Origin: Gracilaria domingensis
Taxonomy: Eukaryota > Rhodophyta > Florideophyceae > Gracilariales > Gracilariaceae
Assembly (NCBI GenBank): GCA_022539475.1
Contig: VCMS01000196.1
Coordinates: forward strand, 1-64,000
Reading direction: 5' to 3'
DNA length: 64,000 nt
Shown here: piece by piece, positions 1 through 10,210 of the stretch
Numbering within the stretch: position 1 is the stretch's first letter
Layout: each line of letters opens with the position of its first letter
Translations under genes and position numbers: made by a program
The notes under the pieces: generated by a model
Seen by the model: only the letters and a program-made list of their open reading frames with translations
What the model was told of the DNA's origin: nothing
Databases searched by the model: none

Positions 1-228
1 AACTTGTGGCAGTATGGTGACTGTATCAGGAAAAATGGCAGAAGGAAAGAGAAGACTTGGGCGGAAATTTACGCCATACTTGGTCTAAGTTATAATATGC
101 AATGGTTCGGTATATTAAGTGTCCGTTGATGGATACGTTGAGAAGAGAAGGACGAGTCAATTTCCAAGAAGAAGTTGTGAAAGTGTATGAAGTTCATTGA
201 CGAACGTGTTTGGTTTTGGACTTGTTCA

Positions 229-597
229 CAGGGGTGATGTGGGCGAGTGGAGGGGAAAATGGAAGGACTCGGAGACTATAGTTTTGGTGTCTCGGCGAAT
301 GCATGGAGCTTTCCTGCGCGTTTCTCTGACGAGAGGGCAATTAAAGGGTTGCATTCAAGTGATCACACCCTTGCCCAGCACTGTTTGACGGACTACTGTT
401 CGCTGGCAAGGATTTGAATAGGAGCGCATGGTATTCGTGAATGATGATGAAAAGGGGTTCGTGGAGACCCAGAAGTGATAGTAGCCTTCCAATTTCGTGT
501 ACAACAAACTGTGGCAGTGGAAAGAGAAGTGGATTCTGCTATTGGGGACCTGTTGCAGAAGATTGGAGATGCGTCTTTTGTTATCTATCCGCGGCGA
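229..597 (+). pseudogene. possible decayed coding remnant
   Basis: Reading frame 1 of this stretch gives protein-like sequence in two blocks (about 265-410 and 451-597), separated by in-frame stops near 412 and 445. The second block has a helical, charged pattern (AVEREVDSAIGDLLQKIGD). There is no start codon in frame and I recognise no family. It could be a dead gene, two exons of an intron-containing gene, or chance. Confidence is low. Confidence 0.15.
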
Positions 598-600
598 TAA

Positions 601-1279
601 AAGTTGCGAAATTGGTGGACAAGCGATACACAAAAAGGAAGCGAGGAGAAAATCTTGTGGTAATGAACGAGATTTATTGATACGGATGACGTTCGCTGAG
701 GTTCGGAGTGCTTTGAAGCGACGGGCCTTTGCATGCAGGTCAGGCGTGTACGGCGTTCACGTCAAAGAAGTTTGTATCCGCCCGCGTGGAGTACACAACC
801 TGTTCGAAGCGTGGAGGATCTACATTGATCTACATTCGACAATTATGTTGTGGCTCTGTTGTACTGCTACGAGGAAAAGCGCAGCACGATAAAACCACCA
901 AGATCTCAAAAGGGTATTGAGATATACACGACACTTTATTACTGAGATGCTCATATCATAGCTAGTATTAAAGGCATCGTAGCAACTTGAAACAAATTCC
1001 AAGAGCTTGTCTCTAAACCTTTGACACTTGCATTTTCTGTACGCGTACAGGTTCTGCCACCCTTACTGATGGTCTCATGCACGTCCTCGCACCCATCAAC
1101 AAGAATGTTTACCGCTGCTGGATGTTCTTCTCCCTTCAATGAACTGCCAGGGTTGCCATTTCAATAGAGGGCCATCATTGGGAAGCATTCCCGAAAAGCA
1201 AACGCATTAAATGCGTGTCGAACTGGGCGGGTCGTTTTCAACCAAGGCTGCGCCACTATTTTTCGTGAAACGACAGTCC
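601..1279. other. no clear gene
   Basis: Only short overlapping frames are seen. On the minus strand about 951-1139 reads a short frame containing VDGCED, which might be a decayed C-terminal (motif IV) piece of the HAD gene just downstream in plus coordinates; this is uncertain. Confidence 0.3.
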
Positions 1280-1915
1280 CTATGTCACAGTTTTCATCTT
1301 GAGGGTACGCAACCAGGTTCGGAAGGATGTCAACACTTTTGAAATACCGGAGTTAACTTCTGTTTTCCACTTCGAGAGTCCATTGTACGTGAAGTTAGGG
1401 AGTCCACTGTCTTTTCTAGTGCTCACCACTGCTTGTTGACGCTCTTCGTGAAGTCCGTGCGATTCATTTAAGGAGAGTGCAAGTCTCTCAAGTTCGGCTG
1501 CACATCTTTCGTAGCCTTCCCTGTCAAGGTCCTGATCAATTTCGGTACCATTGGATAATCTCACCCGTGCGCCTTGGTTTCCAGATATGCCAAAAGTGTA
1601 GCCACCCAGGTGCTCCATGAAACTCTCGGCATCCTCTATATCTCGCCCAGTAGCAATTCCGAAACCAACGCGTGCGTTGATGTACTTCATGCATTTGACT
1701 GTTTCGGCAGGAATGTTCTCCCCAGCTCTTTTCAGAGTACCGTCAACATCACTAATCACGGCGTAGCCATTTTCGAATATTTCGTTAGCCAGCTGCTGAG
1801 GAGTTACTTCTTGGGCTCTAACTTCCGAGTTATACATGTTTTGAAAGCTTTCGAAAGGGTTCGTTTTGCAAATGGGTGTGGGTATACGAATGAGAAGGAT
1901 GTGATTGATGTTCAC
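1280..1915 (-). CDS. HAD-superfamily hydrolase (Cof/IIB-like), probably truncated
   Basis: This 211-aa frame carries HAD motif I, DVDGT, at residues 56-60; the two Asp are the expected nucleophile and acid/base. It is followed by a motif II-like GIATGR near residue 85-90 and then GISGNQGARV, typical of Cof/sucrose-phosphatase-like (type IIB) HAD phosphatases. Such enzymes use Mg2+ to remove phosphate from sugars or cofactors; the substrate cannot be told. Family members usually have 250-290 residues and a GDGxND motif IV near the C terminus, which is absent before the stop. Sequence just downstream on the same strand (about 951-1139) has a possible remnant in other frames, so the gene may be 3'-broken or have an unrecognised intron. 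Met27 is an alternative start closer to the conserved domain. Confidence 0.65.
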   Translation of the reverse strand: MNINHILLIRIPTPICKTNPFESFQNMYNSEVRAQEVTPQQLANEIFENGYAVISDVDGTLKRAGENIPAETVKCMKYINARVGFGIATGRDIEDAESFMEHLGGYTFGISGNQGARVRLSNGTEIDQDLDREGYERCAAELERLALSLNESHGLHEERQQAVVSTRKDSGLPNFTYNGLSKWKTEVNSGISKVLTSFRTWLRTLKMKTVT

Positions 1916-2433
1916 AAGGTGTTTCGTAGTATAAAAAGAGTCTAAGAACGACCATATACGGGTATTGTAGTACTGTTTTAAAACGTTACTAGGAGGAGAA
2001 GTTTTTGCATCGATTTGAAGTAAAGAAAGGATGATTTAGTCATAAATTATATGTACGGGTTCAAGTGGGTAAAGAAAACTGTAAATATCTTTAACATGAG
2101 CTTAGAAATCAAGAAGAGTAAAACAACCTCCATTATGGGTTGAAACCCATAAAAGGTTTACCTTACTTTATACGGGTGCCCCAAGTAATGCAAACGCTTA
2201 GTTCTTCAGAAATATCACAATTTTTGTACTTGTTTCGTTACTAGTATCGTGCACTTTAATGATATGGAATGACCATTTTCTATCTAGCAAAATCTTAACG
2301 AAGTATTAGTGATAACGGATGTAGGATTTAAAGGGGCATATTTGAACCACAGAAGGAAGAACAATATAAGTAATGTAATAGGAACAGGTCATTTCGATAA
2401 AGTAAATTTTATGTCTAACTATGTCTAAAAGGT
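1916..2433. other. intergenic, nothing recognised
   Basis: AT-richer spacer between two minus-strand genes. It should include the promoter of the HAD gene and the 3' end of the reductase-like gene. No clear motif is seen. Confidence 0.4.
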
Positions 2434-3354
2434 TCAGAACACCGAAAAGTCATGTGTTCTAACCTCAAAGCTGGGGGATAACTTTTCCTTAACAACGTTG
2501 ACGTAATTTGTATGAAAAGGAGCGGGGTCACCGCCTACAATGTTTCTTTCTTGGCGGGAAAAGTCGTAGAAGTACGCGTTCCTAAACTGAAAGTCGGAGA
2601 AAGAAGTAGGGAAGCCAACGAGAGTTTTCCCATATGCAAGAAGTCGCCCAACGGTCTCTTCCAGGTTGAAAGTAGTAGCTGTCTTAAGCGAAACTATCTT
2701 CAACAGCTCTTTCATTATTGTGAGCACAACCGTACTGCACTCCGTAGCGACTACGTCCATAGGAATGAAACCTCTTGAGGCCCCGACGATGTTGAACGAT
2801 GATAGCCACACGAGCTTCTCATAATAGCTTACGAGAAATGTGTCTTCGTCGACAACCCCGCAAGTGAGACCCATAGACCTAAACCTGTCTGCAACGTTGG
2901 AGGCCCACTTTCCTGTTGCGACAGTGAGACCATCCGGACTTCGAGGAGTGACACCATCCTGCGGAGCTGCGTTTCTTGAGGGGACACCAACGTATAGGAC
3001 AACTTTTGAACATTTGTCCACACCGAGCTTCGAAAGCAATGGTATGATGTCTCCATTCTGGAAGAAAACGAGATTCTCTCTGAGCGAATAAGGGCAAGCC
3101 TGAATTACGGTCTCCAGGGTGTTCGTTCTTCCACAAACTAGTATCGGTACATCAGAAAGATGAGAGGTAGCAGCCATGCTGCAGAATTCGTGTGCGGAAA
3201 TGACCGTATCTTCTTCGTTCGCCAGCATGGTACCTATACGCCCCCTTCCAACAATAACGGCCCGAGTCCTTCGGGCGGGAGATGAGGCCTGAGGGACGTC
3301 AGAGTATCTGGGACTCGGAGGCGGAGTCGGAGGCATGTCGGACTGGGAGTTCAT
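2434..3354 (-). CDS. ketopantoate reductase-like (PanE/ApbA-fold) protein
   Basis: The frame is open from 3441, but the ATG at 3354 begins a sensible protein (MNSQSDMPPTPPPSP) of about 306 aa. After a Pro/Ser-rich leader there is a Rossmann-type loop, VIVGRGRIGT, then FFQNGD at the place where ketopantoate reductases have their conserved QNG. A C-terminal half contains YYEKLVW followed by a helical domain, matching the ApbA_C layout. The family reduces 2-dehydropantoate or related 2-keto acids with NADPH. The C-terminal substrate-binding residues are not clear enough to name the substrate, so this may be a divergent paralogue rather than the pantothenate enzyme. No transit peptide is obvious. 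It lies back to back with the epimerase fragment. Confidence 0.6.
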   Translation of the reverse strand: MNSQSDMPPTPPPSPRYSDVPQASSPARRTRAVIVGRGRIGTMLANEEDTVISAHEFCSMAATSHLSDVPILVCGRTNTLETVIQACPYSLRENLVFFQNGDIIPLLSKLGVDKCSKVVLYVGVPSRNAAPQDGVTPRSPDGLTVATGKWASNVADRFRSMGLTCGVVDEDTFLVSYYEKLVWLSSFNIVGASRGFIPMDVVATECSTVVLTIMKELLKIVSLKTATTFNLEETVGRLLAYGKTLVGFPTSFSDFQFRNAYFYDFSRQERNIVGGDPAPFHTNYVNVVKEKLSPSFEVRTHDFSVF

Positions 3355-3750
3355 TGCAAGTGTTCGATTGTTTTTGTGTGACGATAAAAATGGAAGATGG
3401 GGCGGAGAACTGCTGGGGTAAAGAGTGATACGTAAGTACAAACGGTTGGGAAGCGCAGAACGGGAACATGGTCACTTTGTGAAACTGAGCGAAATGTATG
3501 ATATGTGATTGTACTGAATGAATGATAGGGCTTGTATGAGACGACAAGCCACAAAGTGTGATGATGTTTTATGAAAGGTAGGTGGAACAGTAGAAAGTGT
3601 GCAATGAATGAAACTGATTTCGAACCTGAGTTGTAAAGTAGTTGTAAAGTACGAGTTACGGGGAGCTTGAATACAGGATGAAAGGAGCCATTTTGGCTTC
3701 ATAAATGAGGTGAACGGGTTTTATAGCTTCAATCGGATTGCCATAATTAA
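3355..3750. other. intergenic region upstream of the reductase-like gene
   Basis: Several short frames on the minus strand overlap each other and look non-coding. This stretch probably holds the promoter of the minus-strand gene. No N-terminal ribulose-phosphate epimerase coding is visible here. Confidence 0.4.
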
Positions 3751-4071
3751 AAGGATGGAGTTGCGTTGCGCCCGAATACGTCTATAAAGGTCGTAGAAGC
3801 ACTTATGAAGGAAGGAGTTGTAGACATGTTATTGTTGATGACGGTGGAGCCAGGGTTTGGAGGACAGGCGTTTATGGAGGGTGTTCTTGATAAGGTGCGA
3901 CATGCAAGGAAGTTGTACCCAAGAATAGGGATACAGGTGGATGGAGGTATTGGACTGAGTACTGTGAAAGCAGTAGTGAAGGCCGGTGCAAACATTTCAG
4001 TTGCAGGATCTGCCATCTTTGGCTCGAGTAACCCAGCTCATGTCATAGCTGGTTTTCGAAAGGTTGGTTAG
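3751..4071 (+). pseudogene. rpe (fragment): ribulose-phosphate 3-epimerase, C-terminal fragment
   Basis: The frame encodes the C-terminal half of ribulose-phosphate 3-epimerase: GVALRPNTS, then MTVEPGFGGQ (core loop with the phosphate-binding Gly residues), IQVDGGI (the metal/proton-relay Asp) and AGSAIFG (phosphate-binding loop). The family interconverts ribulose 5-phosphate and xylulose 5-phosphate in the pentose phosphate and Calvin cycles and is normally about 220-250 aa. Here the first ~120 residues are missing: a stop lies in frame at 3748 and no upstream exon is recognisable in the preceding 400 bp. AAAAG before GATGG could be a splice acceptor, so this may be a last exon with a distant partner, but a 5'-truncated duplicate is more likely. 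Confidence 0.75.
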
Positions 4072-4140
4072 AGATAGTAGCATAAATTTATTGTTTATTA
4101 CATTGTTACCTTTACGTGTTATCACAACTAAATTCTCCGT

Positions 4141-4492
4141 CTCCATTGGAGATGTATTTCTCTTGTATGACAACCGGGAAAGGATGTGAGAGAACATCAA
4201 TATATCCCCAGTGGACGCTGAGAGGGAGGATGAACTACTCTACGTGCTACCATTGTTACCCATCCGGTGTCGAGTAGTGACATATTCTTTTTTTGTCACA
4301 ACCCACAAAGGATGTGACGGAAGAAGAACATGCCCCCAGTCGAGACAGAGGGTGAGCAACTCTAAGTACAATCACTAGTCCCTAGCTTGCCTCCACTGGC
4401 AATATCTTCCTGTTTTGCTATAACCATCGAGTGGGGTTATGGTGGAAGAGAAAAATATCGCCGGTCGAGGCGAGGTGGGTGGGGACTATGTG
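4141..4492. repeat. three tandem diverged hairpin units (~110-120 bp each)
   Basis: Three consecutive units (about 4138-4245, 4258-4360, 4388-4490) each fold into one long imperfect hairpin. The shared loop core is AACCN6-7RRGGA/GGTT-like. In unit 3 the stem pairs CCTCCACTGGCAATATCTTCC with GGAAGA...ATATCGCCGGTCGAGG; in unit 2 GTCACA pairs with TGTGAC and TTCTT with AAGAA; in unit 1 CTCCATTGG pairs with CCAGTGGA. The primary sequence has drifted while pairing persists. No coding is seen. Confidence 0.6.
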
Positions 4493-4704
4493 AAGAGGGG
4501 ACAGAGAGATGGCGCTTAAATAGTGGAAGGTGCGGAGGTGTACAGTGGATGTTTTGACGGGAAATGGGATGAGGGAAACAGGGACAATCATGGTGCTGGA
4601 TATAGCCCGTGTGGTTGGACAGTGGGGGTGGACAGCACAGTTTAGCTCGATTGCACTGTATCGCAGCGGAAACTTCGATCCAACTACTACTTCTTCTTCT
4701 GAAG

Positions 4705-5673
4705 ATGTCGAACGGATACGTGAAGGATGAGGAGCTGTGGGTGCTGTTGGAGGGGAAGGAGGTACCGCAGACGCCGTCACCAAAGCGGGAAGAGGACGTG
4801 ATTACGGCGGCTGGTCGGATGTCGCAGAAGAAGGAAGTGGCTGATGAAGGAAAGAAGTGTGAGGCGAGGAGAGGGGATGGTGATGAGGTGGAGAAGGGGG
4901 TAGAATTGGAGGTGGAGGGGATCGCAATGGAGAGAAGGGGTGCGGTGCATCTGAGTCAGTTAGAGGTTGGAGACCAGATAGAGAGTGGGGGTGGAGAGGG
5001 TGACAGGGAGATGCGGTTTGTGGGGGAGATGAAGGCGAGGGTGGGGATGTTGGGGTTGGTGATGAAGGAGCAACTGGACGATGGAATTGTGGAGATTGTA
5101 ACGGAAATGGGCGGTGTGGTGCTGAGTGGGGGTGGTAGTGGTGTTTCGGTTGAGGCGATTTCGAGCCTGCGGAATTCGTTGTCGGTATTGGGAGTGGAGA
5201 TGAGAAATCATGTGTATGGGATAGTGGAGTGTGTGGGAAGGGAGGTTGGAGAGTTGCGGGAGGAGAATAGGGTTCTGAACGAGAGGTTGGACGTGCTGGA
5301 GAAGGAGGTGAAGGAGCTGTGCAAGAGGCAAAGATTGGTGGAAGAGGAGACGGTGAAAGGAGGTGTGGAGGGAAAGACGGAGAAGGGAAGTGTGGGAAGG
5401 GTGGCGGTGCAGAAGGGGTCTCCTGTGACACCGAAGACAAAGGGTGGTGGGGTTGGGGATGGGAAGAGCCGTCTGAAGAAGAGGCGTAAGGAGATGAAGA
5501 AGGTGGTGGAGGAGGTGCCGCGGGAGGGAGTGGGAGCTCCGGTGGTGACTGGGTTTAGGAGTGCGGCGGAGGTAGCGCGGACTGCGAAGGGGATTCTGAG
5601 GGGACAGGAGGAGAGAGGACGAGTGGAGGTCTGTGGGAAGAGGTGGATGGTGGAGAGTGCGGGAGGAGAATAG
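4705..5673 (+). CDS. coiled-coil protein of unknown function, cut short by a tandem duplication
   Basis: The ATG at 4705 (MSNGYVKDEELW) is the likely start; the frame upstream is open but has no sensible protein. The product of about 322 aa is rich in Glu, Gly, Lys and Val. It has an acidic/basic N-terminal part, a Gly-Ser linker, and a strong heptad segment (LREENRVLNERLDVLEKEV) predicting a coiled coil, then a basic KKRRKEMKK tract and an Ala-rich helix. I do not recognise a family. The reading frame enters the second copy of a 361-bp duplication in the wrong phase and ends at the TAG in GAATAG (5671-5673). The coding strand is extremely purine-rich, which creates long empty frames on the other strand. 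Confidence 0.5.
   Translation: MSNGYVKDEELWVLLEGKEVPQTPSPKREEDVITAAGRMSQKKEVADEGKKCEARRGDGDEVEKGVELEVEGIAMERRGAVHLSQLEVGDQIESGGGEGDREMRFVGEMKARVGMLGLVMKEQLDDGIVEIVTEMGGVVLSGGGSGVSVEAISSLRNSLSVLGVEMRNHVYGIVECVGREVGELREENRVLNERLDVLEKEVKELCKRQRLVEEETVKGGVEGKTEKGSVGRVAVQKGSPVTPKTKGGGVGDGKSRLKKRRKEMKKVVEEVPREGVGAPVVTGFRSAAEVARTAKGILRGQEERGRVEVCGKRWMVESAGGE
5256..5616 (+). repeat. 361-bp tandem duplication, copy 1
   Basis: Starts at GCGGGAGGAGAATAG and ends in GGAGGAGAGA. It appears identical to 5659-6019, at an offset of 403 bp with a 42-bp spacer. The length is 361, which is not a multiple of three, so the duplication shifts the frame. It covers the coiled coil and the basic tail of the gene. 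Confidence 0.9.
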
Positions 5674-6037
5674 GGTTCTGAACGAGAGGTTGGACGTGCT
5701 GGAGAAGGAGGTGAAGGAGCTGTGCAAGAGGCAAAGATTGGTGGAAGAGGAGACGGTGAAAGGAGGTGTGGAGGGAAAGACGGAGAAGGGAAGTGTGGGA
5801 AGGGTGGCGGTGCAGAAGGGGTCTCCTGTGACACCGAAGACAAAGGGTGGTGGGGTTGGGGATGGGAAGAGCCGTCTGAAGAAGAGGCGTAAGGAGATGA
5901 AGAAGGTGGTGGAGGAGGTGCCGCGGGAGGGAGTGGGAGCTCCGGTGGTGACTGGGTTTAGGAGTGCGGCGGAGGTAGCGCGGACTGCGAAGGGGATTCT
6001 GAGGGGACAGGAGGAGAGAAGGATGGGAGGGATTTGA
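5659..6037 (+). pseudogene. 361-bp duplication copy 2 and original 3' end of the coiled-coil gene
   Basis: Positions 5659-6019 repeat 5256-5616 and remain open in frame 2, with the same coiled coil, basic tract and Ala-rich helix, then diverge and stop at 6035-6037 after GQEERRMGGI. This probably holds the original C terminus, disconnected from the N-terminal part by the frame change. It is not translatable as a continuation of the upstream frame without a frameshift. There is no independent good start at its beginning. Confidence 0.6.
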
Positions 6038-6997
6038 AGCCGTTTTGGGGCGAGGCGGGTATACGAGAAGGGGGAGAGTTGTCCACCTGACTTCTACAAA
6101 ATGAACGCGTGATGGGCGAGAAATGGGTAAAAAGCGGGGGTGGTGTGGACTGGGAAGAAGTGATGGGACGATTGAGGTGGGATGAATTGCGATTGGCATT
6201 GCAACATGGGAGAAAATGGAAACGCAAACTAGCACGAGTGCAGTTTTGAGAGAGGGTCGCGGAAAAGAGTGAATGGGGTGGTGCGGCGAAGTAGAACCTC
6301 TACAAAAACTAGGGGACCCAAGCACTAAACTGCGCGAAATGGAATTTAATATTCCAAAATTTCTTAATTTTTTGAGTGCCAGCCTCTGCTACCCGCTCGC
6401 GCGCCCTAAATAGCCCCAAAACTAGCTTAGTTTCCAAAGCGAACAGACTATATTCCACTTTGCAGAACACAGACGAATGAAATGCAGCCCATGAATGAGG
6501 AGTATCTGAATCCATGGTTGGAAGCGCCTATAACGGTTATAGTATAATCTATTTCAGATCAGTTGCATACAGCCGTGGAATTTGTCTGGATTTCGACTCG
6601 AATGATATCGGTTTTGAGTTCGCAGATCGCAGGTGCTAAGAAGAAGGTGCTGCTAATGGTACCGTAGAAAACTAAGGACAATTGCCGTTTTCACCAAGTA
6701 AAACCGAGAGTGCTATCGAGGACAATAACATCCCGCTACCTTGCTCTCACAGCTTTGGACAATGACCTGCTTCAGAACTTGGAAATAAACTTCTGTGAGC
6801 ACAGTAACTGCGGTCATAGTCATTTCCCCAGGCTCACTACTGCCCCTCAGAGCTCTCCCCATAATCGTTCCCATCTTCATTCCCTAGCAAAGTTTTCATC
6901 CCAAGCAGCGACAGAACGAAATCTTATCACAAGGTAGATCCCATCGAAGAGACAAATGTCCATCCAAGAAGAAAATGGATACACATGCACTTGCGAA
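6038..6997. other. no clear gene
   Basis: GC content falls after 6300. Short frames on both strands show no family features. A 75-codon frame at 6710-6937 looks random. Confidence 0.3.
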
Positions 6998-7088
6998 GTG
7001 ACTGCTTCCAGAGGTCGAAATGGCGAAAACGTTTTCGGGCCGAAATGACGTTTTCGAGGACGTCATTTTGGCCTCTGGAAGCAGTCAC
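6998..7088. repeat. nested palindromic (MITE-like) element
   Basis: Perfect inverted arms of about 17 bp, GTGACTGCTTCCAGAGG and its complement, enclose further symmetry: GGCC...GGCC, AATGACGT...ACGTCATT, and the perfect 14-bp palindrome CGAAAACGTTTTCG. The element lies about 180 bp upstream of the EamA start. No clear target duplication is seen. Confidence 0.65.
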
Positions 7089-7265
7089 ACTCTTCATACT
7101 CCCTGCACTATGTGCGGCTCAGCTCACAGCCTACACGGAGGACACCCTCCTCCTTGTGTTGATGTCTATGTCATTCTATAGCCACTCGTTATTTATGCCT
7201 TGTAGGTGAGGGGTTGGATCGCACTACCGTCTTCGTTGTGAACCAAATTAACAACGTACCAAATT

Positions 7266-8279
7266 ATGACAGTACCGGACGAAGATGGAGCATCGCGTTC
7301 ATCAACCGAAGCTAAGGTAACGGGAACTGATTCTCAACTCCTTTGTTAGGACGATTCGGTTTTATCTAAGTGTCAGCCGAGTGAAGATTCTTCTCATGAT
7401 TTCCAAGGGTCGGTGTGGTTTGCATTGGCAGCTTTGTGCTTCTCCTTCATGACCGTTGCCATACGCCTTACCGCGGTGCAATTTGGATTTCCAACTTCTG
7501 CTCCAGTGCTGTTGCGTTCCATTGCACATATGTTTCTTTCGAGCATCGCACTTGTGACTATCATCGACGTCTCGCCTCTCCATCTGCCAGCAGGATATCG
7601 TCGCATGTTATTTATTCGCGGTCTGTTCGGTACTTTTGCCATGGTGTTCGTTTTCAAGTCGTTGTCTTACTTGCCAGCTGGCGAAGCCACTTTCATATTT
7701 GCCTGCAGTCCTATCCTGACGATGTTGCTTTCAAAGGTAGTACTGAGAGAGGCCTCTAGTGTCTGGGATATGGTATGTGCGCTCCTCGCTTTGCTTGGCG
7801 TTTGGTTGATCGCTAGCCCAGACGCAAGTGACGTTGACGATGATCAACACATTTTTGGAGCTTTGATCGTCCTCCTCGGAGCATGCTTCTTGGCAGCTGG
7901 GTTTGTTGGCGTTCGTGGAATGGGAACGCGTGTACACTTCATGCTCTCTGTGTTTGCTCTTGGAATCATTGGCACTCCTGTGACCGCCGTTTTAGGGGGA
8001 TATGCAGCAATGGATCAGCTGTTAAGCAATCAAAGAGGGACGGGTGTGATGTTCTTGGGATCATTATCAGCGTTTGGCGCTCAAAGCTTTCTAAACAAGG
8101 GTTTGCAGTCGAGCAAAGCTGGGCAAGGTATCATTCTAAAGGACCTTGAAGTGCCCTTTGTGTACATTCTGGAGCTGTTGGTGCTGGGCGAGAAGTCGAG
8201 TGCAGTACGAATATCGGGATCTTTGCTTGTGGTGTGTGCGGTAGTCATTATGCGTTTTAGATCACGAATTGGAATGTAG
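7266..8279 (+). CDS. EamA/DMT-superfamily transporter (SLC35G-like), candidate 33-nt intron
   Basis: From 7413 on, a 288-residue hydrophobic protein has about nine to ten membrane helices in two EamA-type halves, including the typical GTFAMVFVFKSLSYLPAGEA block (helices 3-4) and a second-half LGEK motif near helix 9. Such proteins move small metabolites across membranes; SLC35G-like members are the closest in style, and the substrate is unknown. No ATG exists between an in-frame TAG (7347-7349) and 7413. An upstream ATG at 7266 starts MTVPDEDGASRSSTEAK, followed by AAG|GTAACG at 7316/7317 and TTGTTAG ending at 7349. Removing 7317-7349 joins the frames in phase 0. The intron is very short but has a CTGAT branch-like motif. 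Without splicing the gene would lack a start. Confidence 0.75.
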
Positions 8280-10030
8280 AGCAACGTTCATCTTGTCTGC
8301 AATCGATTACAGAAGACTTCAAATTCTTGCTCCTAACTTTCTCTATGTTCACAGCAGTTAATATGGAGAACCGAGTTGGGTATGACTCGATGCTGCGTGA
8401 TTGCGTTGAGGGTGGTGGTGAGTAGTGTGCTGTCTAGGCAGAGCTTGTACCAAGAAATATGAATGCTATGAAGGCGTTATGAGCCTAGCAAGTACTTGGA
8501 GTGAGGTTGGGCAACTTCGGTGCACCATGACAGAGAGGAGGCGCTCTGTTGCAAAATGATCTTCAAGAGGGCGCCATGCCAAGATGCAAGACGTGGCATT
8601 AAGAAACAGGCACGAAAACATGATGGAGTACGTCTAGAAGTCATTTCCCAATCATAGACGTCGGGAAAGCGAGTCAATGGCCAGTTTGGGCCAATCTGTA
8701 GCAAGGAAAATAAAACTTGACTTACTTTTGCTCAAACTTTTGCAAATAGAATGAAACTTGTAATAGTCTGACACCTGTGCAACTGGACCTAACCTAGTCT
8801 TTGTACTTTATCACCGCAATGTGGGTATGCCTATTATTGCAGGTGAAACTACTCTTGTGAGTTTACAGATACTAAGACACTGATCCAACCTCTGATGTGG
8901 AGATTTTGTTAAGCGAAGAGAAAACAGACCAGTCGGCGGTCGTTGACTCAAACTTAAACAAACAAGCGCTCCCTCTAACCTATGTTAGAATTCAATTTTC
9001 AGCGGCAACCACTAATAAACCACTACTTGTTCTCACTTGATGTTTCAAATAACTTTCTTGAAACAAAAATTTCCATTTCATGTTCCATCTTTGTCATAAC
9101 TTGTGAGAATTCTTTTTTTATTTCTTTTTATGGCGTTGTGCTTCTTACATGACACATTTTATTTTGTTTAGAATTATTTCACTTTCTTCAAAAGGCGTAT
9201 TCGTGACTTTATTTTCTTGCCCCTTGAAGTCAAGAAGTCAGACAAATTCGCCGGTAGTCGATTCCAAAGTACTCAGAATATAGTCACAAGAGATAGGTTT
9301 TACTTTTGCCAGATACGCTAAAACGAATCTATCGAAGAGTCTTCTAGTAATCTCCTCGCTACTTTTGATGTAGTTGTGGGTGCTTGATTTGGTAGTGTTT
9401 TATGATGTTTGACGTTGAGACGTTCTGATTATTTGTTCCATTCTAGGCCCAAATCATGCATTGAAACTTCGTTTTAGCATCGTTCGGAGAAATACAGGCC
9501 GCATGAATACTCCAAAAGAAAGTATTCTTCGAATTGTTGCCTGCCTTTTTCTTACCATTTCGTCGCATTTGTTGCTCTTGCTGCCTGGTGAGATGCATCT
9601 GTGCATTCTGTGCATTTTTGTTGCAAATCAAGCCCTGGAACAGCGATACCGCACCAAAGAAGAGAGTGTCAGCGGGCTCTCTGTCTCCTCCCTGACCTCC
9701 TTTTGATCGCGAATCTCCGCGATAAGGTGCCTTTATGGTAGTCTCAGACTGCCGCTCAGGCCAAGCCAGTTCTGATTAAACCATGGAGCGTTTCTCTAGC
9801 TCTATAGTTTGTAATTATACCTAACTCTACACTTTCTATTGTAACAATTGTTTTGAAGATTGGAGCATTGTGTTGGTTGGGAGGCGCATTATTGCTGTCA
9901 TTTTCTAGTGGCGGTTGGTTCATAGATTTTAACGAACGATTTGTTGTCTGCATTCTGAGTAGAACTGACGTACATATAGACCCGAATGCAAGAGAAGGAA
10001 TGATGACAAGAAAGTTTAGGCAGATCATGA
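8280..10030. other. long AT-rich region without a clear gene
   Basis: Around 9000-9440 the sequence is AT-rich with T runs. A minus-strand frame at 9756-10058 begins with a hydrophobic, signal-like segment but continues with nothing recognisable. A plus frame at 9853-10140 overlaps it. I assign no gene. Confidence 0.3.
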
Positions 10031-10210
10031 AAAGCAAAACTGCTGATACGTTGTTCAACGTCTCCGCCTGCAGAATTTATCTACTTTACACCTCTCAGAG
10101 ATCATCTCAAGTCGCATGCAGCGGCCTTAGACAACGTTGACTACATTTTTCTGACTACGAAAACAATGCGGGAGTCAGTCAGTCAAAGTCAGTGTGAAAA
10201 TGGCCGTAGT

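Noticed and set aside
4802-6325. Several 200-250-codon minus-strand frames opposite the coiled-coil gene
   Set aside because: They arise because the plus strand is almost pure purine; the minus products are Pro/Ser/His/Leu low-complexity, repeat with the duplication and have no family features.
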